The notes under the pieces: generated by a model
Told to the model about the DNA's origin: nothing
Database searches by the model: none
The model's input: only the letters and a program-made list of their open reading frames with translations
NCBI RefSeq assembly: GCF_038246755.1
Contig: NZ_CP134706.1
Location: 5,270,001 to 5,334,000, forward strand
Source of the DNA: Micromonospora sp. FIMYZ51
Lineage (GTDB): Bacteria > Actinomycetota > Actinomycetes > Mycobacteriales > Micromonosporaceae
Direction of reading: 5' to 3'
DNA: 64,000 nt
Made by a program: the position numbers and the translations under genes
Shown: positions 33,019 to 41,263 of the stretch, piece by piece
Layout: each line of letters opens with the position of its first letter
Numbering within the stretch: position 1 is the stretch's first letter

Positions 33019-34145
33019 TCTGGTTGTCGCTCGCCGTGCTCGGCGTCCTCGCCGTGCTGACCGGGCACACCGTGGTCAACGCCGGTCGGTGGCTGCGCCG
33101 GCCGACCGGCGGACCGGTGCAGACCACCGAACGGGTGGCGGTGCTGCTGCCGCTGCGGGACGAGGCCGCCCGGGTCACCGGATGCCTGCGGGCCCTGCTC
33201 GCCCAGCGCGGCGTGCCCGGACTGCGGATCGTGGTGCTCGACGACGGCTCGACCGACGGCACCGCCGAGGTGGTCCGCGCGGTGGCCGCCGGTGATCCCC
33301 GGGTCACCCTGCTCACCGGCGTCGCCCCACCGCCGGGCTGGCTGGGCAAACCGCACGCCTGCTGGCAGTTGGCCACCCGCGTCGAGGCGTCGGCCGACGC
33401 GCTGGTCTTCGTGGACGCCGACGTGGTGCTCGCCCCGTACGCCGTCGCGGCGGCGGTCACCGAGCTGCGCGCCGCCGGAGCGACCCTGCTGTCGCCGTAC
33501 CCGAAGATCGTGGTGCGGACGGTGACGGACCGGCTGGTGCAGCCGCTGTTGCAGTGGTTGTGGCTTACCTTCCTGCCGCTGCGCGCGATGGAACGCTCGC
33601 CGCGACCGTCGCTGGCGGCGGCCGGCGGGCAGTTCCTGGTCGTGGACCGGGCCGGCTACCTGCGGGCCGGCGGGCACGCGGCGGTCGCCGACCGGGTGCT
33701 GGAGGACATCGAGCTGGCCCGGGCGGTGAAACGCGCCGGCGGCCGGATCGCCCTCGCCGACGGTTCCCGGCTGGCCTCCTGCCGGATGTACGACAACTGG
33801 CCGCAGCTGCGCGACGGCTACACCAAGTCGCTCTGGGCCTCGTTCGGGCACCCGGGCAACGCCGCGCTTGTGGTGACCCTGCTGCTCCTGTTCTACACCG
33901 CGCCACCGCTGGTCGCCGCGACCGCGCTGCTGGCCGGCGCGCCGACGCTGGCCGGGCTCGCCGTCGGCGGGTACCTGACGGGGGTGGCCGGGCGGGTGGT
34001 CAGTGCCCGGGCGACCGGCGGGCGGGCCTGGCCCGACGCGCTGGGCCACCCCGTGTCGGTCGCGATCCTCGGCTGGCTGACCTTACGGTCGTACCATCTG
34101 CGCAAGCGGCGGCGCCTGTCCTGGCGCGGCCGTCCGGTCGACTAG
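33015..34145 (+). CDS. Family 2 glycosyltransferase, probable carotenoid glycosyltransferase
   Basis: 376 residues. A single N-terminal helix (1-18) precedes a GT-A domain with VAVLLPLRDEA, VVLDDGSTDGT, the metal-binding DxD in VFVDADVV and the acceptor motif EDIELARAVKRAG. Two to three C-terminal helices follow. It resembles CruG/CrtQ-type enzymes that add sugar to hydroxycarotenoids. Coupled to cruF by ATGA. The next gene follows after 11 nt with its own aggagg. Confidence 0.87.
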   Translation: MIWLSLAVLGVLAVLTGHTVVNAGRWLRRPTGGPVQTTERVAVLLPLRDEAARVTGCLRALLAQRGVPGLRIVVLDDGSTDGTAEVVRAVAAGDPRVTLLTGVAPPPGWLGKPHACWQLATRVEASADALVFVDADVVLAPYAVAAAVTELRAAGATLLSPYPKIVVRTVTDRLVQPLLQWLWLTFLPLRAMERSPRPSLAAAGGQFLVVDRAGYLRAGGHAAVADRVLEDIELARAVKRAGGRIALADGSRLASCRMYDNWPQLRDGYTKSLWASFGHPGNAALVVTLLLLFYTAPPLVAATALLAGAPTLAGLAVGGYLTGVAGRVVSARATGGRAWPDALGHPVSVAILGWLTLRSYHLRKRRRLSWRGRPVD

Positions 34146-34156
34146 GAGGACGCGGC

Positions 34157-35644
34157 ATGGCGCGGATCGTGGTCGTCGGCGCCGGGGTGGGCGGGCTCGC
34201 CACCGCCGCCCGGCTCGCCGTCATCGGGCACCAGGTGACCGTGCTGGAGCGGGCCGAGGTGGTCGGCGGCAAGTTGGGCCGGCACACCCGCACCACCGAA
34301 GCCGGATCGTTCCACTTCGACACCGGCCCCAGCCTGCTCACCCTGCCCCAGGTCTTCGAGGAGCTGTTCGAGGCCACCGGAGCCAAGCTCGACGAGTACC
34401 TCGACCTGGTGCCGCTGGACCCGATCGTGCGGCACGTCTTCCCGGGCGGCGGCCCGGTGCTCGACTCCTGCGCCGACCCGGTGGAGTTCACCGCCCGCAT
34501 CGGCGCGGCCCTCGGCGACCGGGCCGCCGCCGACTGGCAGCGGCTCTGGCGGCGCGCCGGCCGGGTGTGGCGCGCCTCCGAGCACGACATCCTGCGCCGC
34601 CGGGTCGACTCGCCGCCGGACCTGGCCCGGCTGGCCTGGCGGCTGGGTGACCTGGCCGCGATCCGGCCCGGGCAGAGCCTGCGCGGGCTGGGCCGCGCCC
34701 ACCTGTCCGACCCACGGCTGCGGATGCTGCTGGACCGGTACGCCACCTACACCGGCGCCGACCCGCGCCGCGCACCGGCCGCGCTGGTCGCGGTCCCCTA
34801 CGCCGAGCTGGCCTACGGCGGCTGGTACCTGCGCGGCGGGCTGGGCACCCTCGCCGACGCGCTGCTGTCGCGCTGTCTGGACCTGGGGGTGGTGCTGCGT
34901 ACCGGCGCCACGGTCACCCGGATCGACGCCGCCGGTGGCCGGGTGCACGGGGTACGCGTCGCCGGGCAGCACGCCCCGATCCCCGCCGACGTGGTGGTGG
35001 CAAACGTCGACGCGCTCACCGTCTACCGTGACCTGCTGCCCGACCCGCGCCGGCTGGCCGGGCTCGCCGACCGCAGCCTGGCCGGCTTCGTCCTGCTGCT
35101 CGGCGTACGCGGCGACTCGGGGCTGGCCCACCACAACGTCTTCTTCCCGGGCGACTACGACGCCGAGTTCGACGCGGTCTTCGGCGCCCCGGGTCGCGGG
35201 GTGCCCGCCCGGCCCGCCGCCGACCCGACGGTCTTCGTCACCGTGGCCGACGACCCGGCGGTCCGCCCGACCGGCCACGAGGCGTGGTTCGTGCTGGTGA
35301 ACGCCGCCCGCCAGGGCACCGCCGCCGGGGCGGTCGACTGGCGTCGGCCGGGGCTGGCGCAGGCGTACGCCGACCGGATCCTCGACGTGCTGGCCGAGCG
35401 TGGCGTGGACGTCCGCGACCGGCTGCTCTTCCGCGACATCCGCACCCCGGCCGACCTGGCCACCGCGACCGGCGCGCCGGGCGGAACCATCTACGGCACG
35501 GCCGGTGGCCTGCTCCGCCCGGCCAACCGGGGCCCGGCGCACGGGCTGTGGCTGGTCGGCGGCTCCAGCCACCCGGGCGGCGGCCTGCCGATGGTCACCC
35601 TCTCCGCCCAGATCGTCGCCGACGCCATCGGGCCCGCCTGGTAG
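34157..35644 (+). CDS. Carotenoid desaturase / hydroxyneurosporene dehydrogenase-like (CrtI/CrtD family)
   Basis: 495-residue FAD enzyme. The N-terminal dinucleotide fold is VVVGAGVGGLATAARLA with LERAEVVGGKLGRH, and the C-terminal CrtI signature is LWLVGGSSHPGGGLPMV. The sequence DTGPSLLTLP is typical of the CrtI/CrtD group. With cruF and a glycosyltransferase upstream, a CrtD-like 3',4'-desaturation of the hydroxylated end is the best guess; phytoene desaturation cannot be excluded. The ATG at 34157 follows aggaggacgcggc. Confidence 0.9.
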   Translation: MARIVVVGAGVGGLATAARLAVIGHQVTVLERAEVVGGKLGRHTRTTEAGSFHFDTGPSLLTLPQVFEELFEATGAKLDEYLDLVPLDPIVRHVFPGGGPVLDSCADPVEFTARIGAALGDRAAADWQRLWRRAGRVWRASEHDILRRRVDSPPDLARLAWRLGDLAAIRPGQSLRGLGRAHLSDPRLRMLLDRYATYTGADPRRAPAALVAVPYAELAYGGWYLRGGLGTLADALLSRCLDLGVVLRTGATVTRIDAAGGRVHGVRVAGQHAPIPADVVVANVDALTVYRDLLPDPRRLAGLADRSLAGFVLLLGVRGDSGLAHHNVFFPGDYDAEFDAVFGAPGRGVPARPAADPTVFVTVADDPAVRPTGHEAWFVLVNAARQGTAAGAVDWRRPGLAQAYADRILDVLAERGVDVRDRLLFRDIRTPADLATATGAPGGTIYGTAGGLLRPANRGPAHGLWLVGGSSHPGGGLPMVTLSAQIVADAIGPAW

Positions 35645-35656
35645 CTCCTGGTCCTG

Positions 35657-35717
35657 GTGCAAGGAAGGGCCCCCTATTAACGCCTCAGGTAGAGGAAGGG
35701 CCCCTTGTTAACACACC
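35657..35717. repeat. Dispersed paired AGGAAGGGCCCC element (copy 2)
   Basis: Half-units caaggaagggccccctattaa and agaggaagggccccttgtta..., in the gap between convergent desaturase and phosphatidyltransferase genes. Same orientation as copies 1 and 3. Confidence 0.9.
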
Positions 35718-35726
35718 CGAAGATCG

Positions 35727-36416
35727 TCAGGCCGCGTCGATAAGTGCCCGGCGCACGGCGGAGAGCAACTGCCCGAGCCCGAACGCGGCCAGCAGCACCC
35801 AGACCGCGGTGGCCATGGTGATGGTGCCGGCGGCCAGGTCCAGCTGGACCAGCCCGGTCAGGCCGGCCAGCAGCAGCCCGGCCACGGCCACGCAGACCCG
35901 GGTGGGCCGCTCGCCCACGGTGACCGCGCCGATCTCCCGCATGCCGGCGGCGACCGCGCGGGCTCGGACGTACTCGTGCAGCCAGGACAGTGCGCCAGCC
36001 GCGGCGACCAGCGCGCCCGGCGCGCCGACCAGCCAGAACGCCACCAGCCACGCGGCCTCGCCGAGCCGGTCGGCGAGCGAGTCGTAGACGTAGCCGAGTC
36101 GGGTGGTGCGGCCGGTGATCACCGCCACCGCCCCGTCGACACTGTCGGCCACCGAGGCGAGCAGCACGAACGCCGCCGCCAGGAACGGTCCGTCGCCCGG
36201 CCGCACCGCGAACAGCGGTACGCAGAAGCAGAGCAGTACGCCGACCACAGTCACCGCGGTCGGGCCGACCCGCAGCCGCCCCAACAGGAAACCGAGGTGG
36301 TACGAGAAGCGCAGCCATCCGCGTACCACCGCAGTGGCGGCCCGGGGGTCAAAGCCGCCGTGCAGCCGGGCCCACGCCGTGGCGTACTCGTTCCAGTTCA
36401 GCTGTCTGCCCACCAC
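35727..36416 (-). CDS. CDP-alcohol phosphatidyltransferase family protein
   Basis: 229-residue membrane enzyme with about six helices. The signature region reads ADSVDGAVAVITGR then RLGYVYDSLADRLGE. It therefore keeps D-x2-D-G and G-x3-D-x3-D of the motif D-x2-D-G-x2-A-R-x8-G-x3-D-x3-D, but the Arg after Ala is replaced by Val. Family enzymes join CDP-diacylglycerol to an alcohol; the substrate is unknown. Adjacent GTG codons at 36416 and 36413 are both possible starts. Confidence 0.88.
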   Translation of the reverse strand: MVGRQLNWNEYATAWARLHGGFDPRAATAVVRGWLRFSYHLGFLLGRLRVGPTAVTVVGVLLCFCVPLFAVRPGDGPFLAAAFVLLASVADSVDGAVAVITGRTTRLGYVYDSLADRLGEAAWLVAFWLVGAPGALVAAAGALSWLHEYVRARAVAAGMREIGAVTVGERPTRVCVAVAGLLLAGLTGLVQLDLAAGTITMATAVWVLLAAFGLGQLLSAVRRALIDAA

Positions 36417-36459
36417 GGTTCAACCGGCTCGACGGCGCTGAGGTATCGCGCCGCGGGTG

Positions 36460-37377
36460 TCACGTCGCGGCGCCCACCCGGAGGTTCTGCCAGATCTCCC
36501 GGGTCGCGGTGGACCGGTTGAAGGTGATGAAGTGGATGCCCGGAACCCCCTCGTCGAGCAGCCGCTGGCACATCTCGCTGGTCTGCTCGATGCCGAGTCG
36601 GCGGACCGCCTCCGGGTCATCGGCCACCCGCTCGAACCGGGCCGCCAACGCCGGCGGGAAGGGCGCGCCGGAGAGCTGCACCGAGCGCTCGATCGTGCCG
36701 ATCCGGGTCACCGGCATCACCCCGGCCAGGATCGGGGTGTCGCAGCCGGCGGCGGCGACCCGGTCGCGCAGGCGGAGGTACTCGTCGGCGTCGAAGAACA
36801 TCTGGGTGATCGCGAACTCCGCACCGGCCCGGCACTTGCGGACGAAGTGCTCGGTGTCGGTGGCGATGTCCGGCGAGCGGGGATGCCGGTACGGGAAGGC
36901 GGCCACGCCGACACTGAAGTCGCCGGAGCGGCGGACCAGGCGGACGAGGTCCTCGGCGTACTGCACGCCCTCGGGATGCGGCACCCACTCGCCGGTGGGG
37001 TCGCCGGGCGGATCGCCCCGCACGGCGAGCACGTTGCGCACTCCGGCACCGGCCAGCCGACCGATCACGTGCCGCAGCTCGGCCACCGAGTGGTTGACCG
37101 CGGTCAGGTGGGCCAACGGCAACAGGGTGGTCTCGGTGGCGATCCGCTCGGTGACCGCCACCGTGGTGTCCCGGGTCGACCCGCCGGCCCCGTAGGTGAT
37201 CGAGACGAACGACGGACGCAGCGACTCCAGCTCACGGATGGCCTGCCAGAGCTGCCGCTCCCCCTGCTCGGTCTTGGGGGGCATGAACTCGAAGGAGAAG
37301 GTCGGCTGGCAGGTGCGGACCAGCTCCCCGATCGCCGGGTGCGAATTCGGAAGAATCGAGGGAAGACCGAGCGCCAC
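36460..37377 (-). CDS. metF: 5,10-methylenetetrahydrofolate reductase
   Basis: 305 residues, the usual length. FAD-dependent enzyme feeding methyl groups to methionine synthesis. Conserved segments are FSFEFMPPKTEQGE, FVSITYGAGGSTRD, HLTAVNHS, VLAVRGDPPGD, FAITQMFFDADEYLRLRD and GVPGIHFITFNRS. The GTG at 37377 is the start, preceded at 6 nt by TAGAGT, so the mRNA is probably leaderless. Divergent from the polyprenyl synthase gene. Confidence 0.96.
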   Translation of the reverse strand: MALGLPSILPNSHPAIGELVRTCQPTFSFEFMPPKTEQGERQLWQAIRELESLRPSFVSITYGAGGSTRDTTVAVTERIATETTLLPLAHLTAVNHSVAELRHVIGRLAGAGVRNVLAVRGDPPGDPTGEWVPHPEGVQYAEDLVRLVRRSGDFSVGVAAFPYRHPRSPDIATDTEHFVRKCRAGAEFAITQMFFDADEYLRLRDRVAAAGCDTPILAGVMPVTRIGTIERSVQLSGAPFPPALAARFERVADDPEAVRRLGIEQTSEMCQRLLDEGVPGIHFITFNRSTATREIWQNLRVGAAT

Positions 37378-37383
37378 GTCCCG

Positions 37384-37389
37384 ACTCTA
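37384..37389 (-). promoter_or_regulatory. -10 box TAGAGT of metF
   Basis: TAGAGT-CGGGAC-GTG on the minus strand. The spacer CGGGAC is identical to that before the divergent polyprenyl synthase gene (TAGCGT-CGGGAC-GTG). Confidence 0.6.
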
Positions 37390-37460
37390 GCGGGTGACAC
37401 CGGCTATCTCACCAGCTTCCCACGTCCGCCGTTGAATCACCGGACTTTCCGGATCGGAGC

Positions 37461-37556
37461 CGGGTGGGCCACGACGCGCCGGACCCGGGTGGCTCGGCGC
37501 GCCCGACCCGGGTGGGCCACGACGCGCCGGACCCAGGTGGCTCGGCGCGCCGGGAC
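37461..37556. repeat. 48-bp direct repeat, 2 copies
   Basis: Copies at 37461-37508 and 37509-37556, starting cgggtgggccacgacgcgcc, nearly identical. They lie between metF and the polyprenyl synthase gene, immediately upstream of the latter's promoter. Confidence 0.85.
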
Positions 37557-37565
37557 CTGACCCAT

Positions 37566-37571
37566 TAGCGT
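37566..37571 (+). promoter_or_regulatory. -10 box TAGCGT of the polyprenyl synthase gene
   Basis: TAGCGT, 6 nt (CGGGAC), then the GTG start at 37578: leaderless arrangement. Confidence 0.6.
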
Positions 37572-37577
37572 CGGGAC

Positions 37578-38660
37578 GTGACCCACGCTGCTCCCGTCTC
37601 CCCGGTCGACCGCGCCAGCCTGCGGCGACGGGTCGACCAGGCCCTGTCCGACTTCCTCGCCGATCGCCGCGCCTGGATGACCGATGTCGATGAGGCTCTG
37701 GTGCCGGTCGCCGAGGCGATCGAGGCGTTCGTGCTCGGTGGTGGGAAGCGATTGCGGCCGGCCTTCGCCTACTGGGGCTACCGGGGTGCCGGCGGGGTGG
37801 ACACCGACCCGGTGGTGACCGCCCTTGCCGCGCTGGAGTTCGTCCAGGCCAGCGCGCTCATCCACGACGACCTGATGGACCGGTCGGACACCCGCCGGGG
37901 CGAGCCGGCGATACATCGCCGGTTCGCCGCCCGGCACCGGGCGGCCGGTTGGGGTGGCGACCCGGACGGCTTCGGTGACGCGGCGGCGATCCTGCTGGGC
38001 GACCTGTGCCTGGTCTGGTCCGACGAACTGCTGCACTCGGCCGGGCTCGACCCCCGGACGGTGGCCCGCGCCCGGCCGGACTTCGACGAGATGCGTACCG
38101 AGGTCACCGTCGGGCAGTACCTCGACGTGCTGACCCAGGTCACCGGGGACACCTCGGTGGAGCGGGCCGGAAAGGTCGCCCGGTACAAGTCGGCGAAGTA
38201 CACCGTCGAGCGACCGCTGCTGCTCGGCGCGGCGCTCGCCGACGCCCCCGCCGACGTCCGCATCGCCTACTCCGCGTACGGCCTGCCGCTGGGTGAGGCG
38301 TTCCAGTTGCGCGACGACGTGCTGGGGGTCTTCGGTGACCCGGCGCAGACGGGCAAGCCGGCCGGCGACGACCTGCGTGAGGGTAAGCGGACCTACCTGG
38401 TGGCGGCGGCGATGGAGGCGACCGACGAGGCCGGCCGGGCACTGCTGCGCGCCGGTCTGGGCGACGCGGACCTGGCCCCGGCCGGAGTGGACCGGCTACG
38501 GGAACTGATCACCACCAGCGGCGCGCTGGCCCGTACGGAGCAGCTGATCGTCACGCTTACCGATACCGCGCTCGCCGCGCTGACCACGGTCGACCTGGAC
38601 ACCGAAGCCCGGCAGGCGCTTGTCGACCTGGCCATCGCCGCCACCCGCCGGGCCGACTGA
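37578..38660 (+). CDS. Trans-polyprenyl (geranylgeranyl-type) diphosphate synthase
   Basis: 360 residues. First Asp-rich motif SALIHDDLMDRSDTRRG near residues 94-110; second, FQLRDDVLGVFGD, near 241-253; GGGKRLRP near 55-62. Condenses isopentenyl diphosphate with allylic diphosphates in the cytoplasm. Chain length cannot be fixed by eye. Geranylgeranyl diphosphate would feed the carotenoid operon 2 kb away, but in mycobacteria the gene at this place (next to metF and Rv2175c) is idsA2-like. GTG start, leaderless. Confidence 0.93.
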   Translation: MTHAAPVSPVDRASLRRRVDQALSDFLADRRAWMTDVDEALVPVAEAIEAFVLGGGKRLRPAFAYWGYRGAGGVDTDPVVTALAALEFVQASALIHDDLMDRSDTRRGEPAIHRRFAARHRAAGWGGDPDGFGDAAAILLGDLCLVWSDELLHSAGLDPRTVARARPDFDEMRTEVTVGQYLDVLTQVTGDTSVERAGKVARYKSAKYTVERPLLLGAALADAPADVRIAYSAYGLPLGEAFQLRDDVLGVFGDPAQTGKPAGDDLREGKRTYLVAAAMEATDEAGRALLRAGLGDADLAPAGVDRLRELITTSGALARTEQLIVTLTDTALAALTTVDLDTEARQALVDLAIAATRRAD

Positions 38661-38724
38661 CCCGGAAAAGCACCCCTGCTGCCCCGACGCCTTTCGCCGG
38701 AAAGACCGCCCAGATCAGTGGTGT

Positions 38725-39099
38725 TCAGAAACCGAGCGCCTGGGCGCGCCGCTTGACCTCGCGGGCCTGGTCGCTGCCGAGGGCGGCGGCGGGGGTACGG
38801 CCGGGCAGGCTGTCGTCCGGCTGGTAGAGCCAGCGCAGCGCCGCCTCGTCGTCGTAGCCGGCATCCGTCAGCAGGGTGAGCACGCCGGGCAGGTGCTTGC
38901 CCACGGTGCGGTTGGCCACCAGGTCGGCCGGGACGCGGCGAACGCCGTCGCGACGCACCGCGATCAGTTCCCGGTCCCGGATCATCTGGTGCACCTTGCT
39001 GATCGTCACGTCGAGCCGTTCGGCGACGTCCGGCAGGGTCAACCAGTCGGTGGGGCCGGGCTCGGGCGCGGCGCTCTCGGCGGGCAGGGAGTCGGTCAC
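38725..39099 (-). CDS. Rv2175c-family DNA-binding protein
   Basis: 124 residues with a winged-helix/excisionase-like N-terminal HTH (LTLPDVAERLDVTISKVHQMI, about 20-40) and the conserved C-terminal part LTDAGYDDEAALRWLYQPDDSLPG. The mycobacterial homologue Rv2175c binds DNA and is phosphorylated by PknL. Here too the gene is divergent from pknL. GTG 39099 is preferred over the ORF start at 39120 because it matches the family N-terminus. Confidence 0.9.
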   Translation of the reverse strand: MTDSLPAESAAPEPGPTDWLTLPDVAERLDVTISKVHQMIRDRELIAVRRDGVRRVPADLVANRTVGKHLPGVLTLLTDAGYDDEAALRWLYQPDDSLPGRTPAAALGSDQAREVKRRAQALGF

Positions 39100-39265
39100 C
39101 CGATCACCCTGCCACGTCACCCCTCCCCCGGGTCAACGGCCTCCCGCCGACCGTGCTGAGCAGGGCGGATCGAGCGCGTCGCGGGCAGGGTGGAGCGGGC
39201 GGAACCAACGCGGCGGTAGCATCCTGTGCAACCTCCACCCCGTCCGACACATAGACTCCCTGCCG

Positions 39266-41263
39266 ATGGACACACAGGTCGCCGACACGTTGCCAGGCTC
39301 GCTGATCGACGGGCGCTACCGCATCCGCGGTCGCGTGGCCCGTGGTGGCATGGCGACCGTGTACACCGCCACCGACGAGCGGCTCGAACGCACCGTGGCG
39401 ATCAAGATCATTCACGCCACCCAGGACCCGCCGGGTCGCACCGGGCCGGCGGGTTTCGTCGACCGGTTCGCCGACGAGGCCAAGACCATCGCCCGACTCA
39501 CCCACCCCAACGTGGTGGCGGTCTACGACCAGGGTACCCACGCCGGAATGCCGTACCTGGTGATGGAGTACGTACGCGGGCGCACGCTGCGCGAGGTGCT
39601 CACCGAACGACGCCGGCTCAACCCGGACGAGGCGCTCGCGATCGCCGAGCAGATGCTCGCCGCAATCGCCGCCGCCCACCGGGCCGGGCTGGTGCACCGC
39701 GACGTCAAGCCGGAGAACGTGCTCGTCGCCGAGGCGCCCAGCGGTGGCCCGGCCAACCTCGTCGACGGCGTGGTCAAGGTCACCGACTTCGGGCTGGCCC
39801 GTGCCGTCGAGGCGAGCACCGACCACGACAGCGGCAACCAACTGATGGCCACGGTGGCGTACGTCGCCCCCGAACTGGTCACCGAGGGCCGTGCCGACGC
39901 CCGCACGGACGTCTACGCGGCGGGCATCGTGCTGTTCGAGATGCTCACCGGCCGGGTGCCGTACGACGGCGACCGGCCGATCGACATCGCCTGGCAGCAC
40001 GTCGACCGGGACGTCCCCGCGCCGTCGATGCTGGTACCCGGCCTGCCCCGGGTGCTCGACGAACTGGTCGCCCGGGCCACCCGGCGGGATCCGGCGGGCC
40101 GCCCCGCCGACGCCGGCACCCTGCTCGCCGAGGTGCAGCTGGCCCGGGAGAACCTGGCCGGCTCGCACAGCCAGACCACCATGCTGCCCTCCCTGCCCGG
40201 CGGGCCGGCGGTCGCCGAACCGACGATGGTGGTGGCCGCGGTCCGCCCACCCGAGCGGCCGTCCTGGGCCCGGTTGCCCGACGGCGGCGCGCCCACCCGG
40301 GGCCGACGCCGGGCGGCCCCGGACCGCGGCGGCGAGGCGAACCTGGGTGCCCGGCTGGCGGCCCTGCGGGACCGGCTGCTTGGCGAATCAGGAAACAACC
40401 GCTTCGCGGTCGCCGCCGTCGTGGTGGTGCTCGGTCTGGTGGCCGCGCTCGGCGGCTGGTGGTACGGCGTGGGCCGCTACACCGAGACGCCGGAGCTGGT
40501 CAGCCTGACCAAGGCCCAGGCGGAAGCGGCGGCCCGGCAGGGCGGCTTCACCCTGCGCTACACCGACCCCCGCCACGACGAGCAGGTCCCGCGCGACGGC
40601 GTGGTGGCACAGGACCCGGCCTCCGCCGCCCGGATCGTCCGGGGCGGCACCATCACCCTGACCCTGTCGCTCGGCCCGGAGCGGTTCCCGATGCCCGACG
40701 TGGTGGGCAAGGAGTTCGACCTGGCCGAGGCGGATCTGGTCAGCGCCCAGCTGACGGTCGTCAAGGGCACCGCCCGCTACGACGACAGTCTGCCCGAGGG
40801 AGTGGTGGTGGCCACCAAACCGGAGGCGGGCAAGGAGGTCAAGCCGGGCGACGAGATCACCGTCATCCTCAGCAAGGGCCGAGCTCCGATCACCGTGCCG
40901 AACCTGGTCGGCAAGAACCTCAACGAGGCCCGCGACCAGATCGCGCAACTCGGTCTGGTGCTGGTCGAGCCGACCTACAAGCAGTCCGACAAGCCGCGCG
41001 ACGAGGTGCTCGGGCAGAGCCCGGCCGACGGCAGCGGAGTGGAAAAGGGCGCCCAGGTCCGGCTGGAGGTCAGCGAGGGACCGCCCCTGGTGACCGTGCC
41101 CCGGGTCGTCGACCTGCCCTGCCAGCAGGCCAAGCAGGCGCTGGAGAGTCAGGGCTTCCAGGTGACGGTGCAGTTCAACCCGAACGCGGTCGCCCGGTTC
41201 CAGAACCCGCCCGAGAACGCCCAGGTTGCTCCGGGCAGCGCGGTCACCGTCGGGTGCTTCTGA
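39266..41263 (+). CDS. pknL: PASTA-domain Ser/Thr protein kinase PknL
   Basis: 665 residues. The kinase domain (about 15-285) has the Gly loop RVARGGMATVY, Lys47 in VAIK, HRDVKPEN with catalytic Asp146, and DFG at 174-176. A Pro/Arg-rich juxtamembrane segment (285-388) leads to one membrane helix (about 392-415). Four extracellular PASTA repeats (about 420-665) include PMPDVVGKEFDLAEADL and ITVPNLVGKNLNEARDQI. The catalytic and PASTA features are complete. A -10-like TAGACT lies 8 nt before the ATG. The stop overlaps nfo (TGATG). By family it senses envelope state and phosphorylates the divergent regulator. Confidence 0.95.
   Translation: MDTQVADTLPGSLIDGRYRIRGRVARGGMATVYTATDERLERTVAIKIIHATQDPPGRTGPAGFVDRFADEAKTIARLTHPNVVAVYDQGTHAGMPYLVMEYVRGRTLREVLTERRRLNPDEALAIAEQMLAAIAAAHRAGLVHRDVKPENVLVAEAPSGGPANLVDGVVKVTDFGLARAVEASTDHDSGNQLMATVAYVAPELVTEGRADARTDVYAAGIVLFEMLTGRVPYDGDRPIDIAWQHVDRDVPAPSMLVPGLPRVLDELVARATRRDPAGRPADAGTLLAEVQLARENLAGSHSQTTMLPSLPGGPAVAEPTMVVAAVRPPERPSWARLPDGGAPTRGRRRAAPDRGGEANLGARLAALRDRLLGESGNNRFAVAAVVVVLGLVAALGGWWYGVGRYTETPELVSLTKAQAEAAARQGGFTLRYTDPRHDEQVPRDGVVAQDPASAARIVRGGTITLTLSLGPERFPMPDVVGKEFDLAEADLVSAQLTVVKGTARYDDSLPEGVVVATKPEAGKEVKPGDEITVILSKGRAPITVPNLVGKNLNEARDQIAQLGLVLVEPTYKQSDKPRDEVLGQSPADGSGVEKGAQVRLEVSEGPPLVTVPRVVDLPCQQAKQALESQGFQVTVQFNPNAVARFQNPPENAQVAPGSAVTVGCF

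Noticed and set aside
39226..41262. Upstream extension of the nfo frame through pknL
   Set aside because: The first 679 codons are an Arg/Pro/Gly-rich shadow of pknL; nfo starts at the ATG at 41263 overlapping the pknL stop.
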